Source: JAVBRD01 sp031548365
GTDB lineage: Bacteria > Bacillota > Clostridia > Christensenellales > UBA1750
Length of the DNA: 64,000 nt
NCBI GenBank assembly: GCA_031548365.1
Contig: JAVBRD010000016.1
Span: 31,898-95,897 of the forward strand
Reading direction: 5' to 3'
Numbering within the stretch: the stretch's first letter is position 1; each line of letters opens with the position of its first letter. Positions 51,043-58,679 of the stretch are shown one piece after another. The notes below the pieces were generated by a model. The model had not been told where the DNA came from. It was given only the letters and a program-made list of their open reading frames with translations, and ran no database searches. The translations under genes were made by a program, and so were the position numbers.

Positions 51043-52740
51043 TTACTGCTCCTTTGCCTTGGCGTAGGTGTCCTTGAGGCCCACCACGCGGTTGAATACC
51101 GGCTTGCCGGGCGCGGTATCCGGGTCGGCGACGAAATATCCCAAGCGCAGGAACTGATAGTGCGTCAACGGCGCCGCGCCCGCGATGGCGGGTTCCACGA
51201 AGCCCCGCGCCACGATTTTCGATTGATGGTTAAAGTTGTCGGTGAATTCCTTGGCTCCCGCGTCTTCGGTTTCCTCAAGGCCGTCGACGTCTCCAGCGTC
51301 CTCCGTCTCCTCGCTCAGCATGTAATCGTAGAGCCTGAACTCCGCGGGAATGGCTGTGGCCGCGTCCACCCAGTGGATGGTGCCCTTGACCTTGCGTCCC
51401 GAGCCTTCGCTGCCGGAACGGCTCGAAAAATCGACGGTGCAATGCAGCTCCGAGGGACGGCCATCCTCTCCCGTCACCACGTTCTCGCACTTGATGATGT
51501 ACGCGCCCTTGAGACGCACCTCTCCTCCGGGCTTGAGCCGGAAGAACTTGCCGGGCGGGTCGATCATGAAGTCGTCGCGTTCGATGTAGATCTCACGGCC
51601 CATTTTGACTTTGTGTTCGCCCATTTCGGGGTGGTCGGGATGGTTTTCCATGGTCAGCTCATCGACCTTGCCGTCCTCCCAGTTCGCGAGCACGACTTTG
51701 ATAGGATCGATCACGGCCATGGCGCGAGGAGCGTGCTTGCCCAAGTCTTCGCGGACGCAGTGCTCCATGAGCCCGATGTCCACAACCGAGTTAGCCTTGG
51801 CAACGCCCGCGCGCGTCAGAAAATCGACGAGCGCTTCCGGCGTGTAGCCGCGCCTGCGCAGACCCACGATTGTGGGCATGCGCGGGTCGTCCCAGCCGTC
51901 GACGAACTTTCCTTCGACCAGCTGCCGCAAATAACGCTTGCCCGTGACCGTGCGCGTGATGTTGAGGCGCGCGAACTCGATCTGCCGGGGCTTATCCTCA
52001 AAACCGATGCTGTTGATCACCCAGTCGTACAGCGGCCTGTGATCCTCAAACTCAAGCGAGCAGCACGAGTGCGTGATGCCTTCGATCGCGTCCTGTATCG
52101 GATGCGCATAATCATACATCGGGTAGATGCACCACTTGTCGCCCGTATGATGGTGCGTTTTATGAAGGATGCGGTAGATCGCGGGATCGCGCATATTCAT
52201 GTTGGGCGAGCTCATGTCTATTTTGGCTCGGAGCACGCGCGAGCCGTCCGGAAATTCGCCCGCGCGCATCCGCCCGAACAGGTCGAGGTTTTCCTCCACG
52301 CCCCGCTCGCGGTAGGGGCTGTTCACCCCAGGCGTCTTGAGCGTGCCGCGCGTTTTTCTCATGTCCTCGGGAGCAAGGTCACATACGAAAGCAAGCCCCT
52401 TCTTGATGAGCAGCACCGCATACTCATAGCATTTGTCAAAGTAGTCAGAACCGAAGAACATGCCGCCGTCGTACTCAAAGCCCATCCAGTGGATGCTGTC
52501 CTTCATGGCCACCACGAACTCGTCGCTTTCCTTGGCGGGGTTGGTGTCGTCGAAGCGCAGGTTGAACTTGCCGCCATACTTTTTGGCAATTGTATAGTTG
52601 ATCCACACCGCCTTGAGGCTGCCGATGTGCAGATAACCGTTGGGTTCGGGCGGAAAACGCGTGTGCACGCGCGTCTTGCCCGCCGCGATGTCCTGGTCGA
52701 CGATATCGTGTATAAAGTTGCCGGCATATGTGTTTTCCAT
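51043..52740 (-). CDS. glnS: Glutaminyl-tRNA synthetase
   Basis: A 565-residue class I synthetase for tRNA-Gln. The HIGH-type motif is RFPPEPNGYLHIGSLKAVWI and the KMSKS-type region reads TRTVTGKRYLRQLV. LRFDDTNPAKE is the amino-acid site. The C-terminal anticodon-binding barrels are complete, but carry a Glu-rich duplicated stretch (two copies of EETEDAG). ATG 52740 follows GGAGG. Many Bacillota lack GlnRS and amidate Glu-tRNA-Gln instead, so its presence helps place the organism among certain Clostridia or points to old transfer. Confidence 0.95.
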   Translation of the reverse strand: MENTYAGNFIHDIVDQDIAAGKTRVHTRFPPEPNGYLHIGSLKAVWINYTIAKKYGGKFNLRFDDTNPAKESDEFVVAMKDSIHWMGFEYDGGMFFGSDYFDKCYEYAVLLIKKGLAFVCDLAPEDMRKTRGTLKTPGVNSPYRERGVEENLDLFGRMRAGEFPDGSRVLRAKIDMSSPNMNMRDPAIYRILHKTHHHTGDKWCIYPMYDYAHPIQDAIEGITHSCCSLEFEDHRPLYDWVINSIGFEDKPRQIEFARLNITRTVTGKRYLRQLVEGKFVDGWDDPRMPTIVGLRRRGYTPEALVDFLTRAGVAKANSVVDIGLMEHCVREDLGKHAPRAMAVIDPIKVVLANWEDGKVDELTMENHPDHPEMGEHKVKMGREIYIERDDFMIDPPGKFFRLKPGGEVRLKGAYIIKCENVVTGEDGRPSELHCTVDFSSRSGSEGSGRKVKGTIHWVDAATAIPAEFRLYDYMLSEETEDAGDVDGLEETEDAGAKEFTDNFNHQSKIVARGFVEPAIAGAAPLTHYQFLRLGYFVADPDTAPGKPVFNRVVGLKDTYAKAKEQ

Positions 52741-52779
52741 GCCGCAAACCTCCAATCATTCACAAAAGAATATTAGCGT

Positions 52780-52809
52780 ATTATACCACATTGCGCGCGT
52801 TATGTGCAA
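52780..52809 (-). promoter_or_regulatory. Promoter of glnS-gltX
   Basis: On the minus strand, TTGCAC (52804-52809) and a perfect TATAAT (52780-52785) are spaced by 18 bases, about 40 bases before the glnS start. Confidence 0.75.
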
Positions 52810-52842
52810 CGATTATGGCATCGCTCCAAGAGCGCCGGCGGA

Positions 52843-53835
52843 TCACAACCGCCAGATCACCGACTCCACCATCTCCTGCGCGGCAAAGACGACCCCGGGC
52901 GGCTGGGTTTCAAAGAACTCGACGGACGGTTCATTCTTCTTGATGTTCCAAATGCCCGCGACGCGTCCGTTCACGGCAATCGTCGGGTTGCATATGCCGG
53001 ATTTCAGAATCACCTTGCTTTTGTGCTCTGCGGGCAGGACGTCGCTGCGGTCTGTGTACGACACGATCAGCGGGTCAAAGCCGGAGAGCAGCGTCAGCTC
53101 AGGGATATCCGCCGCGCCTGGATCGCCGCAGCTATAGTACCGCTTCCCGCGCAGCTCGAAACTCTCGCACCCGTCGAGCGGCAAATGGCGGAGCTTCTTG
53201 GCCTCGTCCTTCCAGAACCCGAAAAACCACGCGGCGTCCTCGAGCGTCGCGGGGCCGTAAGCGGTAAAATACCTCAGAAGGAGTTCGGGCAGCACTTCGT
53301 CACGGGAGCGTGACGGTTCCGCGTCGATGAGATCGAAATCGCGGCTCGCCATGTCGCGGAACGCCACTCTCCCCCGCCGCGCGAGGTGCACGAAAACCCC
53401 GCCCCACGGGGAGAACATCGCGTCAAGCAGCTTGGGGTCATACGCTTCCGCGAAAATCCGGCGAAACTCGGTGCGCGAAAAGACGCCGTCCTCCATATAC
53501 CGCACGACTTCGTCCGCGAAGTGCTCCACCGTTTCCGCGCCATAATATCTGGCCAGCCATGAGTCGCCGGCGTGCAGCGCCAGCAAGTCGGGTAAATCCT
53601 CGAACGGCACACCATGCAATGTGCCGCGATAGAGCCACGTTTTTGTGAGCATCGTTTTCCATCCGGTGATGTCCGCGCCGCGTATGAGCGCCGAGAAGGG
53701 CACATTGCGGTAAAACCAGCTGTGAAGGCCCAGCAGCTCGTGCGCGAGCGTCGTCAGGTCATCGCACCCCCGCGACAGATACAGCCCGTGCATGCGGCCG
53801 CGGAGGACTTTTTCCGAAAGAGCGGTTTCTGTCAT
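52843..53835 (-). CDS. Winged-helix DNA-binding protein, AlkZ/HTH_42 family
   Basis: A 330-residue protein of the tandem winged-helix family that includes the DNA glycosylases AlkZ/YcaQ. LHSWFYRNVPFSALIRGADI, KTWLYRGTLHGVPFEDLP and LSGFDPLIVSYTDRSDVLP match the family core. The exact QxQ/QxD catalytic motif of AlkZ is not obvious, so a glycosylase activity cannot be claimed. An extended -10 promoter lies upstream. It lies close to a UvrA paralogue and the FAD oxidoreductase genes. Confidence 0.82.
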   Translation of the reverse strand: MTETALSEKVLRGRMHGLYLSRGCDDLTTLAHELLGLHSWFYRNVPFSALIRGADITGWKTMLTKTWLYRGTLHGVPFEDLPDLLALHAGDSWLARYYGAETVEHFADEVVRYMEDGVFSRTEFRRIFAEAYDPKLLDAMFSPWGGVFVHLARRGRVAFRDMASRDFDLIDAEPSRSRDEVLPELLLRYFTAYGPATLEDAAWFFGFWKDEAKKLRHLPLDGCESFELRGKRYYSCGDPGAADIPELTLLSGFDPLIVSYTDRSDVLPAEHKSKVILKSGICNPTIAVNGRVAGIWNIKKNEPSVEFFETQPPGVVFAAQEMVESVIWRL

Positions 53836-53878
53836 GCTCGCACCCCTTGCTCATAATGCCCGGTTTTTGGTGATCCTC

Positions 53879-53887
53879 ATTATACCA
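53879..53887 (-). promoter_or_regulatory. Extended -10 promoter of the winged-helix gene
   Basis: On the minus strand, TGG precedes a perfect TATAAT (53879-53884). No good -35 box is seen at the right distance. The start codon is 43 bases downstream. Confidence 0.55.
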
Positions 53888-53910
53888 TACGGAGACGCCG
53901 TGGGGGGATG

Positions 53911-53941
53911 AAAAAGGACGAGACCAGCGCCCCATCCTTTT
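53911..53941 (-). terminator. Terminator of the FAD oxidoreductase operon
   Basis: Read on the minus strand, AAAAGGATG (53933-53941) pairs with CGTCCTTTT (53912-53920), with one U-G pair and a 12-base loop, and a further T follows. The stem is A-T rich at its base. It lies 14 bases after the oxidoreductase stop. Confidence 0.65.
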
Positions 53942-53955
53942 ACCCGCTATAAACG

Positions 53956-55812
53956 CTAACAGCCCATTTTGTCCGCGTGCCGCAGGACGTACCCCTGCAG
54001 GCGCGCAGTCATATCAAACGGCACATGCGCCATTTTGAGCGTGACCTCAACGCCAAAGTCCGGAGCGAGCACGATGTCCCGCAGACGCGCGCAGATGCCG
54101 GCGCGCAGGGGTTCATGTGCTTCGGCGATGAAGACGAGCGCGCGCACGGCGTGGCTGACGAACTGGAACACATAGTCCTCGCGCCGCTCCATAAATTCGT
54201 CGAAGCAGGCGACATCACGGAAAAGCGTATTATGCTCTTCCAGAAGCCTCATCAGCAGCTCGGCAGCGGGCGCGTAGCGAAGCCGCCCGAGCAGGTATGC
54301 CGCCGAGTAGCCGCGCAGTGCGTTGTATTTGCGGCTGGAAAGCGTCAACTCCGTGCTGCGCTCGCTCACAAGCCGCATGAGCGTGTCGGCGCCCGATGCG
54401 TCGCCCAGAAGCGCGAGCACAAACGCGCTGTTGGTCGCGAGCGCTTCGCACGCGTCCCCAAGCCACGATTTGAGCTCAGGGATCAGTCGCGCACGATACG
54501 CATACAGCATGCCAAGACCCGGTCGGCTGGACCGCATGAGCGCTTCCGCCTCTTGCGCGGAAGCCGGGAAGGGGAGCCTGGGCAGGCCGGAGCCGTCCGG
54601 CGGCACATCCACGTAGCCCACATCGTTCTCCACGCTCAGACAGCCGGTTTGTTCAAGCGCGGCCTTGACGCGGCCGTAGTGGGCATCGCGGCACGGGCAC
54701 TGGTTTGCAAGCGCCTCAAGCGCGATGACGGCCGCCGCCTCGCCCGCCTTTTGTATGTCACGGTTCATGCGGACGTGCGCGGTGATGTCGTGGTCGGCCG
54801 ACAAAAGCCGCCCGCCCGCGAGCAGATTGTCGTACTCCGCTGATATTAGCGCGCCCATGGGAATTGCGAGCGCGAAGTTGAGACCCCACAGGCTGAGAGC
54901 GACCGCCCAATCGTTTTGCGCTTCGCTCTCAAAGGCGATGTCCTTGGTATGGTTGTCGACGTTCGCGTACGCGTAGAACACCGGGTTGTCAAACCGCTCG
55001 CCGTCGATCCACCCGCGCAGCGTCACCGTCTGCACGCCCATCATCTTTTTACCTTCGCGCACGCCCAGCAAGGGCGTGATGCCCAGCAGCACGCGCTCTG
55101 TGCCTTCGTAGCTCGGCCAGAGGCACGCGGGGCCGTTCGCGGAGGACACAATGCCCTCTGAGAAACCCTCGAGATCAAACGGATCGATGTAGCCCGCGTC
55201 CATGTTGTTGGTGTGCACGCTGTTCGTTTGCGGGTGATAAGTGAGCGAGACGTTGGAATAGGGCTGGTACACACCGTCCTCCTCGCGCGCGCCAAGCATG
55301 GCGTGCCCGATCATGTCGCAGAGGTAGCCTTCCGCGGTGGCGTCCACTGCAATTTTGAGCCCGACATCCACGAAGGAACCGCGCGTGAAGTACTGCACAC
55401 CCACGATTTTTCGCCCTTCGGTGTACACGCCGGAGAGCAGAGCTTCATACGCGACTTTTCCGCCGGCATTCTTTAAACGCCGGTCGGTGATGATCTTGCG
55501 CGCGACAGGGCTGCACGTCCCGGGCGCTTTGGGCATCCAGGATTTTGTTGTAAACGCGCGCATTTCGCGGTCAAGTTCCTCGTACAAACCGCCGGTGGAG
55601 CCGAAGTAGTATCCGAGCACGCTGTGGGTCAACATGCCGCCCATGGCCGCCGTACGCTCCACAACCAGCACGCTCGCGCCGCTCTCCGCCAGCTTGAGCG
55701 CGGCGGTCGCACCGCCAGTTCCCCCGCCCACAACGACCGCATCGAACTCATTGGCAAACTGCGCGTCGGAAGGCGTGCGCACGACGCCTTGATCGGTTTT
55801 GGTAACGAACAT
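53956..55812 (-). CDS. FAD-dependent oxidoreductase (FAD_oxidored family)
   Basis: A 618-residue flavoprotein. The dinucleotide-binding motif FDAVVVGGGTGGATAALKLAESG is at the N-terminus, followed by VLVVERTAAMGGMLTHSVLGYYFGS. LKIAVDATAEGYLCDMIGHAML is the second FAD-binding strand. The C-terminal 200 residues are helical and repeat-like (LLGDASGADTLMRLV, LLGRLRYAPAAELLMRLLEE), resembling HEAT-type repeats. Relatives are found in sugar-degrading operons of uncertain substrate. The ATG at 55812 overlaps the upstream gene stop by one base, so the two are coupled. Confidence 0.85.
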   Translation of the reverse strand: MFVTKTDQGVVRTPSDAQFANEFDAVVVGGGTGGATAALKLAESGASVLVVERTAAMGGMLTHSVLGYYFGSTGGLYEELDREMRAFTTKSWMPKAPGTCSPVARKIITDRRLKNAGGKVAYEALLSGVYTEGRKIVGVQYFTRGSFVDVGLKIAVDATAEGYLCDMIGHAMLGAREEDGVYQPYSNVSLTYHPQTNSVHTNNMDAGYIDPFDLEGFSEGIVSSANGPACLWPSYEGTERVLLGITPLLGVREGKKMMGVQTVTLRGWIDGERFDNPVFYAYANVDNHTKDIAFESEAQNDWAVALSLWGLNFALAIPMGALISAEYDNLLAGGRLLSADHDITAHVRMNRDIQKAGEAAAVIALEALANQCPCRDAHYGRVKAALEQTGCLSVENDVGYVDVPPDGSGLPRLPFPASAQEAEALMRSSRPGLGMLYAYRARLIPELKSWLGDACEALATNSAFVLALLGDASGADTLMRLVSERSTELTLSSRKYNALRGYSAAYLLGRLRYAPAAELLMRLLEEHNTLFRDVACFDEFMERREDYVFQFVSHAVRALVFIAEAHEPLRAGICARLRDIVLAPDFGVEVTLKMAHVPFDMTARLQGYVLRHADKMGC

Positions 55813-56591
55813 CACGCGAAATCGCCCCCCTTGATAAACCCAAAGTCGAGCGCGTCAAGCGCGTCCGCGCGCCCACACGACGGAACAATCCACATGCGTT
55901 CTCCCGTTTTCACGCACAGCGGCTTGGCTTTGACAAAGCGCGTGGCGGGGATGGAGAGCAGAATGATGTCGGGCAAAAGCTTGGATAAGCGCTCCATACC
56001 TGCCGCCACGGCCTCGCGGTAATCGGCAAAGCTCCCGGTTGGATCGACATCGATTGTGCAAACCGCCGTGTCCTTGAGAAACGCACGTTCAAGGCGCGCG
56101 CCGCTCACGGCGAGCGGAAGCCCGGCATCTGTCCTGACCAGCGCGCGGATCGCGCAGCTCTCAAGAGCGCCGTGCTTTTCAAGGAGAGTGGTTTCGGCGG
56201 TCGTATCGATGTACCGCTCGCACTCAAATGTCCGGCGCTCGTTGAGGCAGAGCGCGTTCACGCGCACGCCGTCCGCGATGTCGGACACTCCCGTGACGGC
56301 GCTTACGAACAGGACGCGGACGTTGTATTTCTTGATCAGCAGCATCAGGCACGCAGCGATCGCAGGGACGTGAACCCCGCCCTCCGCGCTCGCGGCCTTG
56401 CGCGCGCAAAGCTCGGAGAACAGCTCGCGGCCCGCTGCCGTGCGCGGCGCGCTCAGGGCGAACGGGCCGAGCGCGTCCACAAACTCCGTGCCCACCATGC
56501 CGGTCGGTTCCATAATGAGCGTGTTCTCCGGGTCCTTGATCGCCCCTCCGATGGCCAGCAGGGACGCGCCGCAGTAAATGGTTTTGATCAT
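55812..56591 (-). CDS. Companion of the FAD oxidoreductase, unknown
   Basis: A 259-residue protein encoded just before and coupled to the large FAD oxidoreductase. MIKTIYCGASLLAIGGAIKDPENTLIMEPTG lacks a full GxGxxG motif. Later parts (VRVLFVSAVTGVSDIADGVRVNALCLNERRTFECERYIDTTAETTLL) resemble the substrate and FAD-cap segment of the same oxidoreductase family. It may be a degenerate paralogue that forms a complex with the larger protein. AAAGGAG precedes the ATG. Its first codons overlap the end of a possible small frame. Confidence 0.75.
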   Translation of the reverse strand: MIKTIYCGASLLAIGGAIKDPENTLIMEPTGMVGTEFVDALGPFALSAPRTAAGRELFSELCARKAASAEGGVHVPAIAACLMLLIKKYNVRVLFVSAVTGVSDIADGVRVNALCLNERRTFECERYIDTTAETTLLEKHGALESCAIRALVRTDAGLPLAVSGARLERAFLKDTAVCTIDVDPTGSFADYREAVAAGMERLSKLLPDIILLSIPATRFVKAKPLCVKTGERMWIVPSCGRADALDALDFGFIKGGDFA

Positions 56592-56701
56592 GTCCGTCTC
56601 CTTTCCGCCCTTGACAGCGCCGCCACGGTGTCCTTGACAAAGTACCGCTGGATGAACGAGTCGTCAATGCGGTGGACACAAGTCAAGTCCTTGGTTTCCA
56701 A
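56588..56701 (-). CDS. Possible small coupled reading frame (37 codons)
   Basis: A frame open from a TTG at 56701 ends in TGA that overlaps the ATG of the next gene (ATGA). The residues (IDDSFIQRYFVKDTVAALSRAERR) look protein-like. However, the TTG lies within the -10 box and no ribosome binding site is seen, so the true start is unknown. It could be the remnant of a longer gene or chance coding in GC-rich DNA. Confidence 0.25.
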   Translation of the reverse strand: METKDLTCVHRIDDSFIQRYFVKDTVAALSRAERRRT

Positions 56702-56709
56702 TTATACCA
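56701..56709 (-). promoter_or_regulatory. Extended -10 promoter of the FAD oxidoreductase operon
   Basis: On the minus strand, TGG precedes TATAAT (56701-56706). The leader to the ATG at 56591 would be about 100 bases. The 322-base gap 56592-56913 holds this promoter, the possible small frame and the divergent MarR-gene promoter. Confidence 0.55.
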
Positions 56710-56834
56710 CACCTAACCCGCGAGCGCTCTCCCGTTTCCACCCTTTCGTCCCGCTTTTTGCGGAACCGCAAACGGGTGATCCGTTTGAGCGAACCATCAC
56801 CGGCCCATATTATGCAGGTACCTGAAAGAACGTC

Positions 56835-56863
56835 TTGACGAAACATGAAGGTCCATGCACAAT
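56835..56863 (+). promoter_or_regulatory. Promoter of the MarR-family gene
   Basis: TTGACG (56835-56840) and CACAAT (56858-56863) are spaced by 17 bases, about 50 bases before the ATG at 56914. The -10 box is weak. Confidence 0.45.
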
Positions 56864-56913
56864 CAAAATACAGGGTGCTGTTTGTATACCGCCGCTCACG
56901 AAGGAGGTTCCTC

Positions 56914-57543
56914 ATGCCAGACCATGACACAAACAACAAAGCAAACAAGGAACCCGACCTGTTCGGGCAGTTTGCCCGCGTGGAATGGCTCCTTCACCGC
57001 ACTCACCAGCACAACCACCGCATACACGGCCCCATGGGAGACCCGCATCGCGGGCAAGGCCGCGTGCTGGCGCTGCTCAAACTCAAACCCGTGATCAGCC
57101 AGAAAGATTTGGGTTTCCTGCTCGACATGCGCCCGCAATCCGTAGGAGAGCTGCTCCTCAAGCTTGAGAAACGCGGCTACATCACCCGAACGCCGTCGCG
57201 GGACGACCGCCGCACCATCAGCGTCACGCTGACCGAGGATGGTGCAAAGGCCGCCGCCGAGCCGCCCGAGAGCTGCGATGTGTTCGGCTGCCTGAGCGCA
57301 GAAGAGCGGGCGGCGCTGAACGACTTCCTCTCCCGCGTCATCGCGCGCATGGAGGAGACGCTCGGCAGGGAATCGTTTGACCCGCGCGGCTTTGGCCCCC
57401 GCAGCGGCGCGGATATAGAAGCCATGATTGGGCGCGCGCGCGGCATGCCAGGCCCTCGCGGCGAAACCATGAGCCGGGGACGCGCCCCTTCGGAGGGCCC
57501 GGACCGGCACGGGCATCCGGGCGGCGATCGCGCCGACAAGTAA
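56914..57543 (+). CDS. MarR-family transcriptional regulator with disordered tail
   Basis: A 209-residue winged-helix regulator. The recognition region KPVISQKDLGFLLDMRPQSVGELLLKLEKRG and the wing RTPSRDDRRTISVTLTEDG are typical. AAGGAGG precedes the ATG at 56914. Residues from about 160 on are rich in Gly, Arg and Pro and probably disordered, which is unusual for the family. A His-rich stretch (HRTHQHNHRIHGPMGDPH) lies near the N-terminus. The ligand and targets are unknown; the divergent FAD oxidoreductase operon is a candidate target. Confidence 0.87.
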   Translation: MPDHDTNNKANKEPDLFGQFARVEWLLHRTHQHNHRIHGPMGDPHRGQGRVLALLKLKPVISQKDLGFLLDMRPQSVGELLLKLEKRGYITRTPSRDDRRTISVTLTEDGAKAAAEPPESCDVFGCLSAEERAALNDFLSRVIARMEETLGRESFDPRGFGPRSGADIEAMIGRARGMPGPRGETMSRGRAPSEGPDRHGHPGGDRADK

Positions 57544-57715
57544 CGCGCGTTTCGTGCCGGCCAGCCTTCACGGCTTCCATAAGCGGCGAACTCCGCTCAA
57601 ACACCGCGGCGGTCCGCGGGCGGACGGCTTCAACGCGCCGGAACCGTCTTTTCGCGTTTGGAGGAGATACGCGCGCACTGTCGAACGTCATATCCCCCGG
57701 AAAGGAGTGGCGCGC

Positions 57716-58669
57716 ATGTGGAGTCCCTATCCATCCCAAGAAGCGCTTGACTTTGACGCTGCCGCTAAGCGCTATGCTCAGGCGCTGGACGACTTCCTTG
57801 GTAAAGTCCGTCTCGACGAACAGGTGCTGGCGGTCGTTCTCCTCGGCTCCATGGCCTACGACCGCGTGTGGCACAAGAGCGATATCGACGTGGATCTGAT
57901 CGTCAAGGACCAGAAGCTCACCCACGACCACTACAATTTCACAGAGCAAGAGGTGATCTTCAGCGCGCAGATCATGCAGCGCACAGAATTCTGCCGCATG
58001 GTGGAAGGCGCGCTCACGGGCTCCATCGCCCACAGCATGCTGCGGCGGGGCAAAGTCGTCTTCCTGCGCGACGAGGCGCTTAGCCGCTATTTCGAAGACA
58101 TTGCGCGCGTGGGCGACCGCGACCGCGACCTGATGTACCTGCCAACCGCCTCCATCGCGCTCGGAGAGCTTGACAAGGCCGAAAAGTGGCTCTACATGCG
58201 CGGCGACGCGGTTTACGCCTATCACTGGCTCGTCTACGCACTCTGGGCGCTCGCCTCGCTCGAGGTGCTCTCGCACAACGACGTGCCCATGCGCGAATCG
58301 CTTCAGCAGGCCATGGCGTATAACCCCGCCTTTTTTGAACCGCTCTACAAGGGCCTTTGCGACCAGCCCAAGACGCTCGCTTCCGTCGCGCCGGCGATCG
58401 CGGCGTGCAGGCAGTACATCCGCGACCGCAGCACGGCGCTTTTTCGCGCTGTGATCGACTATCTGAAAGAGGAAAAAGAACCGCGCTCCGTCACCGATCT
58501 GTGCCGTCACTTCGGCAAAAAGGGCGTGGGCGACACGCACGTGTTCTTTTGCGCCATGGAGTGGCTCGCGGAGCTGGGGCTGGTGCAAAAGCTCTCTCTC
58601 CCCGCGCTCCTAACCCCCAAGAGCCGCCGCGAACTCGAGGAAGCCGCCTACATCGCCGCAGACGAATGA
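57716..58669 (+). CDS. Nucleotidyltransferase-domain protein
   Basis: A 317-residue protein with an N-terminal pol-beta-type nucleotidyltransferase domain. VVLLGSMAYDRVWHKSDIDVDLIV supplies the GS motif and the DxD metal ligands. The rest is helical (ALGELDKAEKWLYMRGDAVYAYHWLVYALWALASLEVL) and may be a HEPN-like or substrate domain. Relatives include aminoglycoside adenylyltransferases and toxin-type MNT proteins; neither can be chosen here. ATG 57716 follows AAAGGAG. The uvrA-like gene begins 10 bases after the stop. Confidence 0.8.
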   Translation: MWSPYPSQEALDFDAAAKRYAQALDDFLGKVRLDEQVLAVVLLGSMAYDRVWHKSDIDVDLIVKDQKLTHDHYNFTEQEVIFSAQIMQRTEFCRMVEGALTGSIAHSMLRRGKVVFLRDEALSRYFEDIARVGDRDRDLMYLPTASIALGELDKAEKWLYMRGDAVYAYHWLVYALWALASLEVLSHNDVPMRESLQQAMAYNPAFFEPLYKGLCDQPKTLASVAPAIAACRQYIRDRSTALFRAVIDYLKEEKEPRSVTDLCRHFGKKGVGDTHVFFCAMEWLAELGLVQKLSLPALLTPKSRRELEEAAYIAADE

Positions 58670-58679
58670 GGAGGTAGCC

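Noticed and set aside
51900..51960. GlnRS KMSKS region reading VTGKR as a possible loss of function
   Set aside because: This loop varies among GlnRS proteins and the essential Lys is kept; not strong enough to report.
51004..52776. 590-codon plus-strand frame over glnS
   Set aside because: Antisense shadow; glnS is unambiguous.
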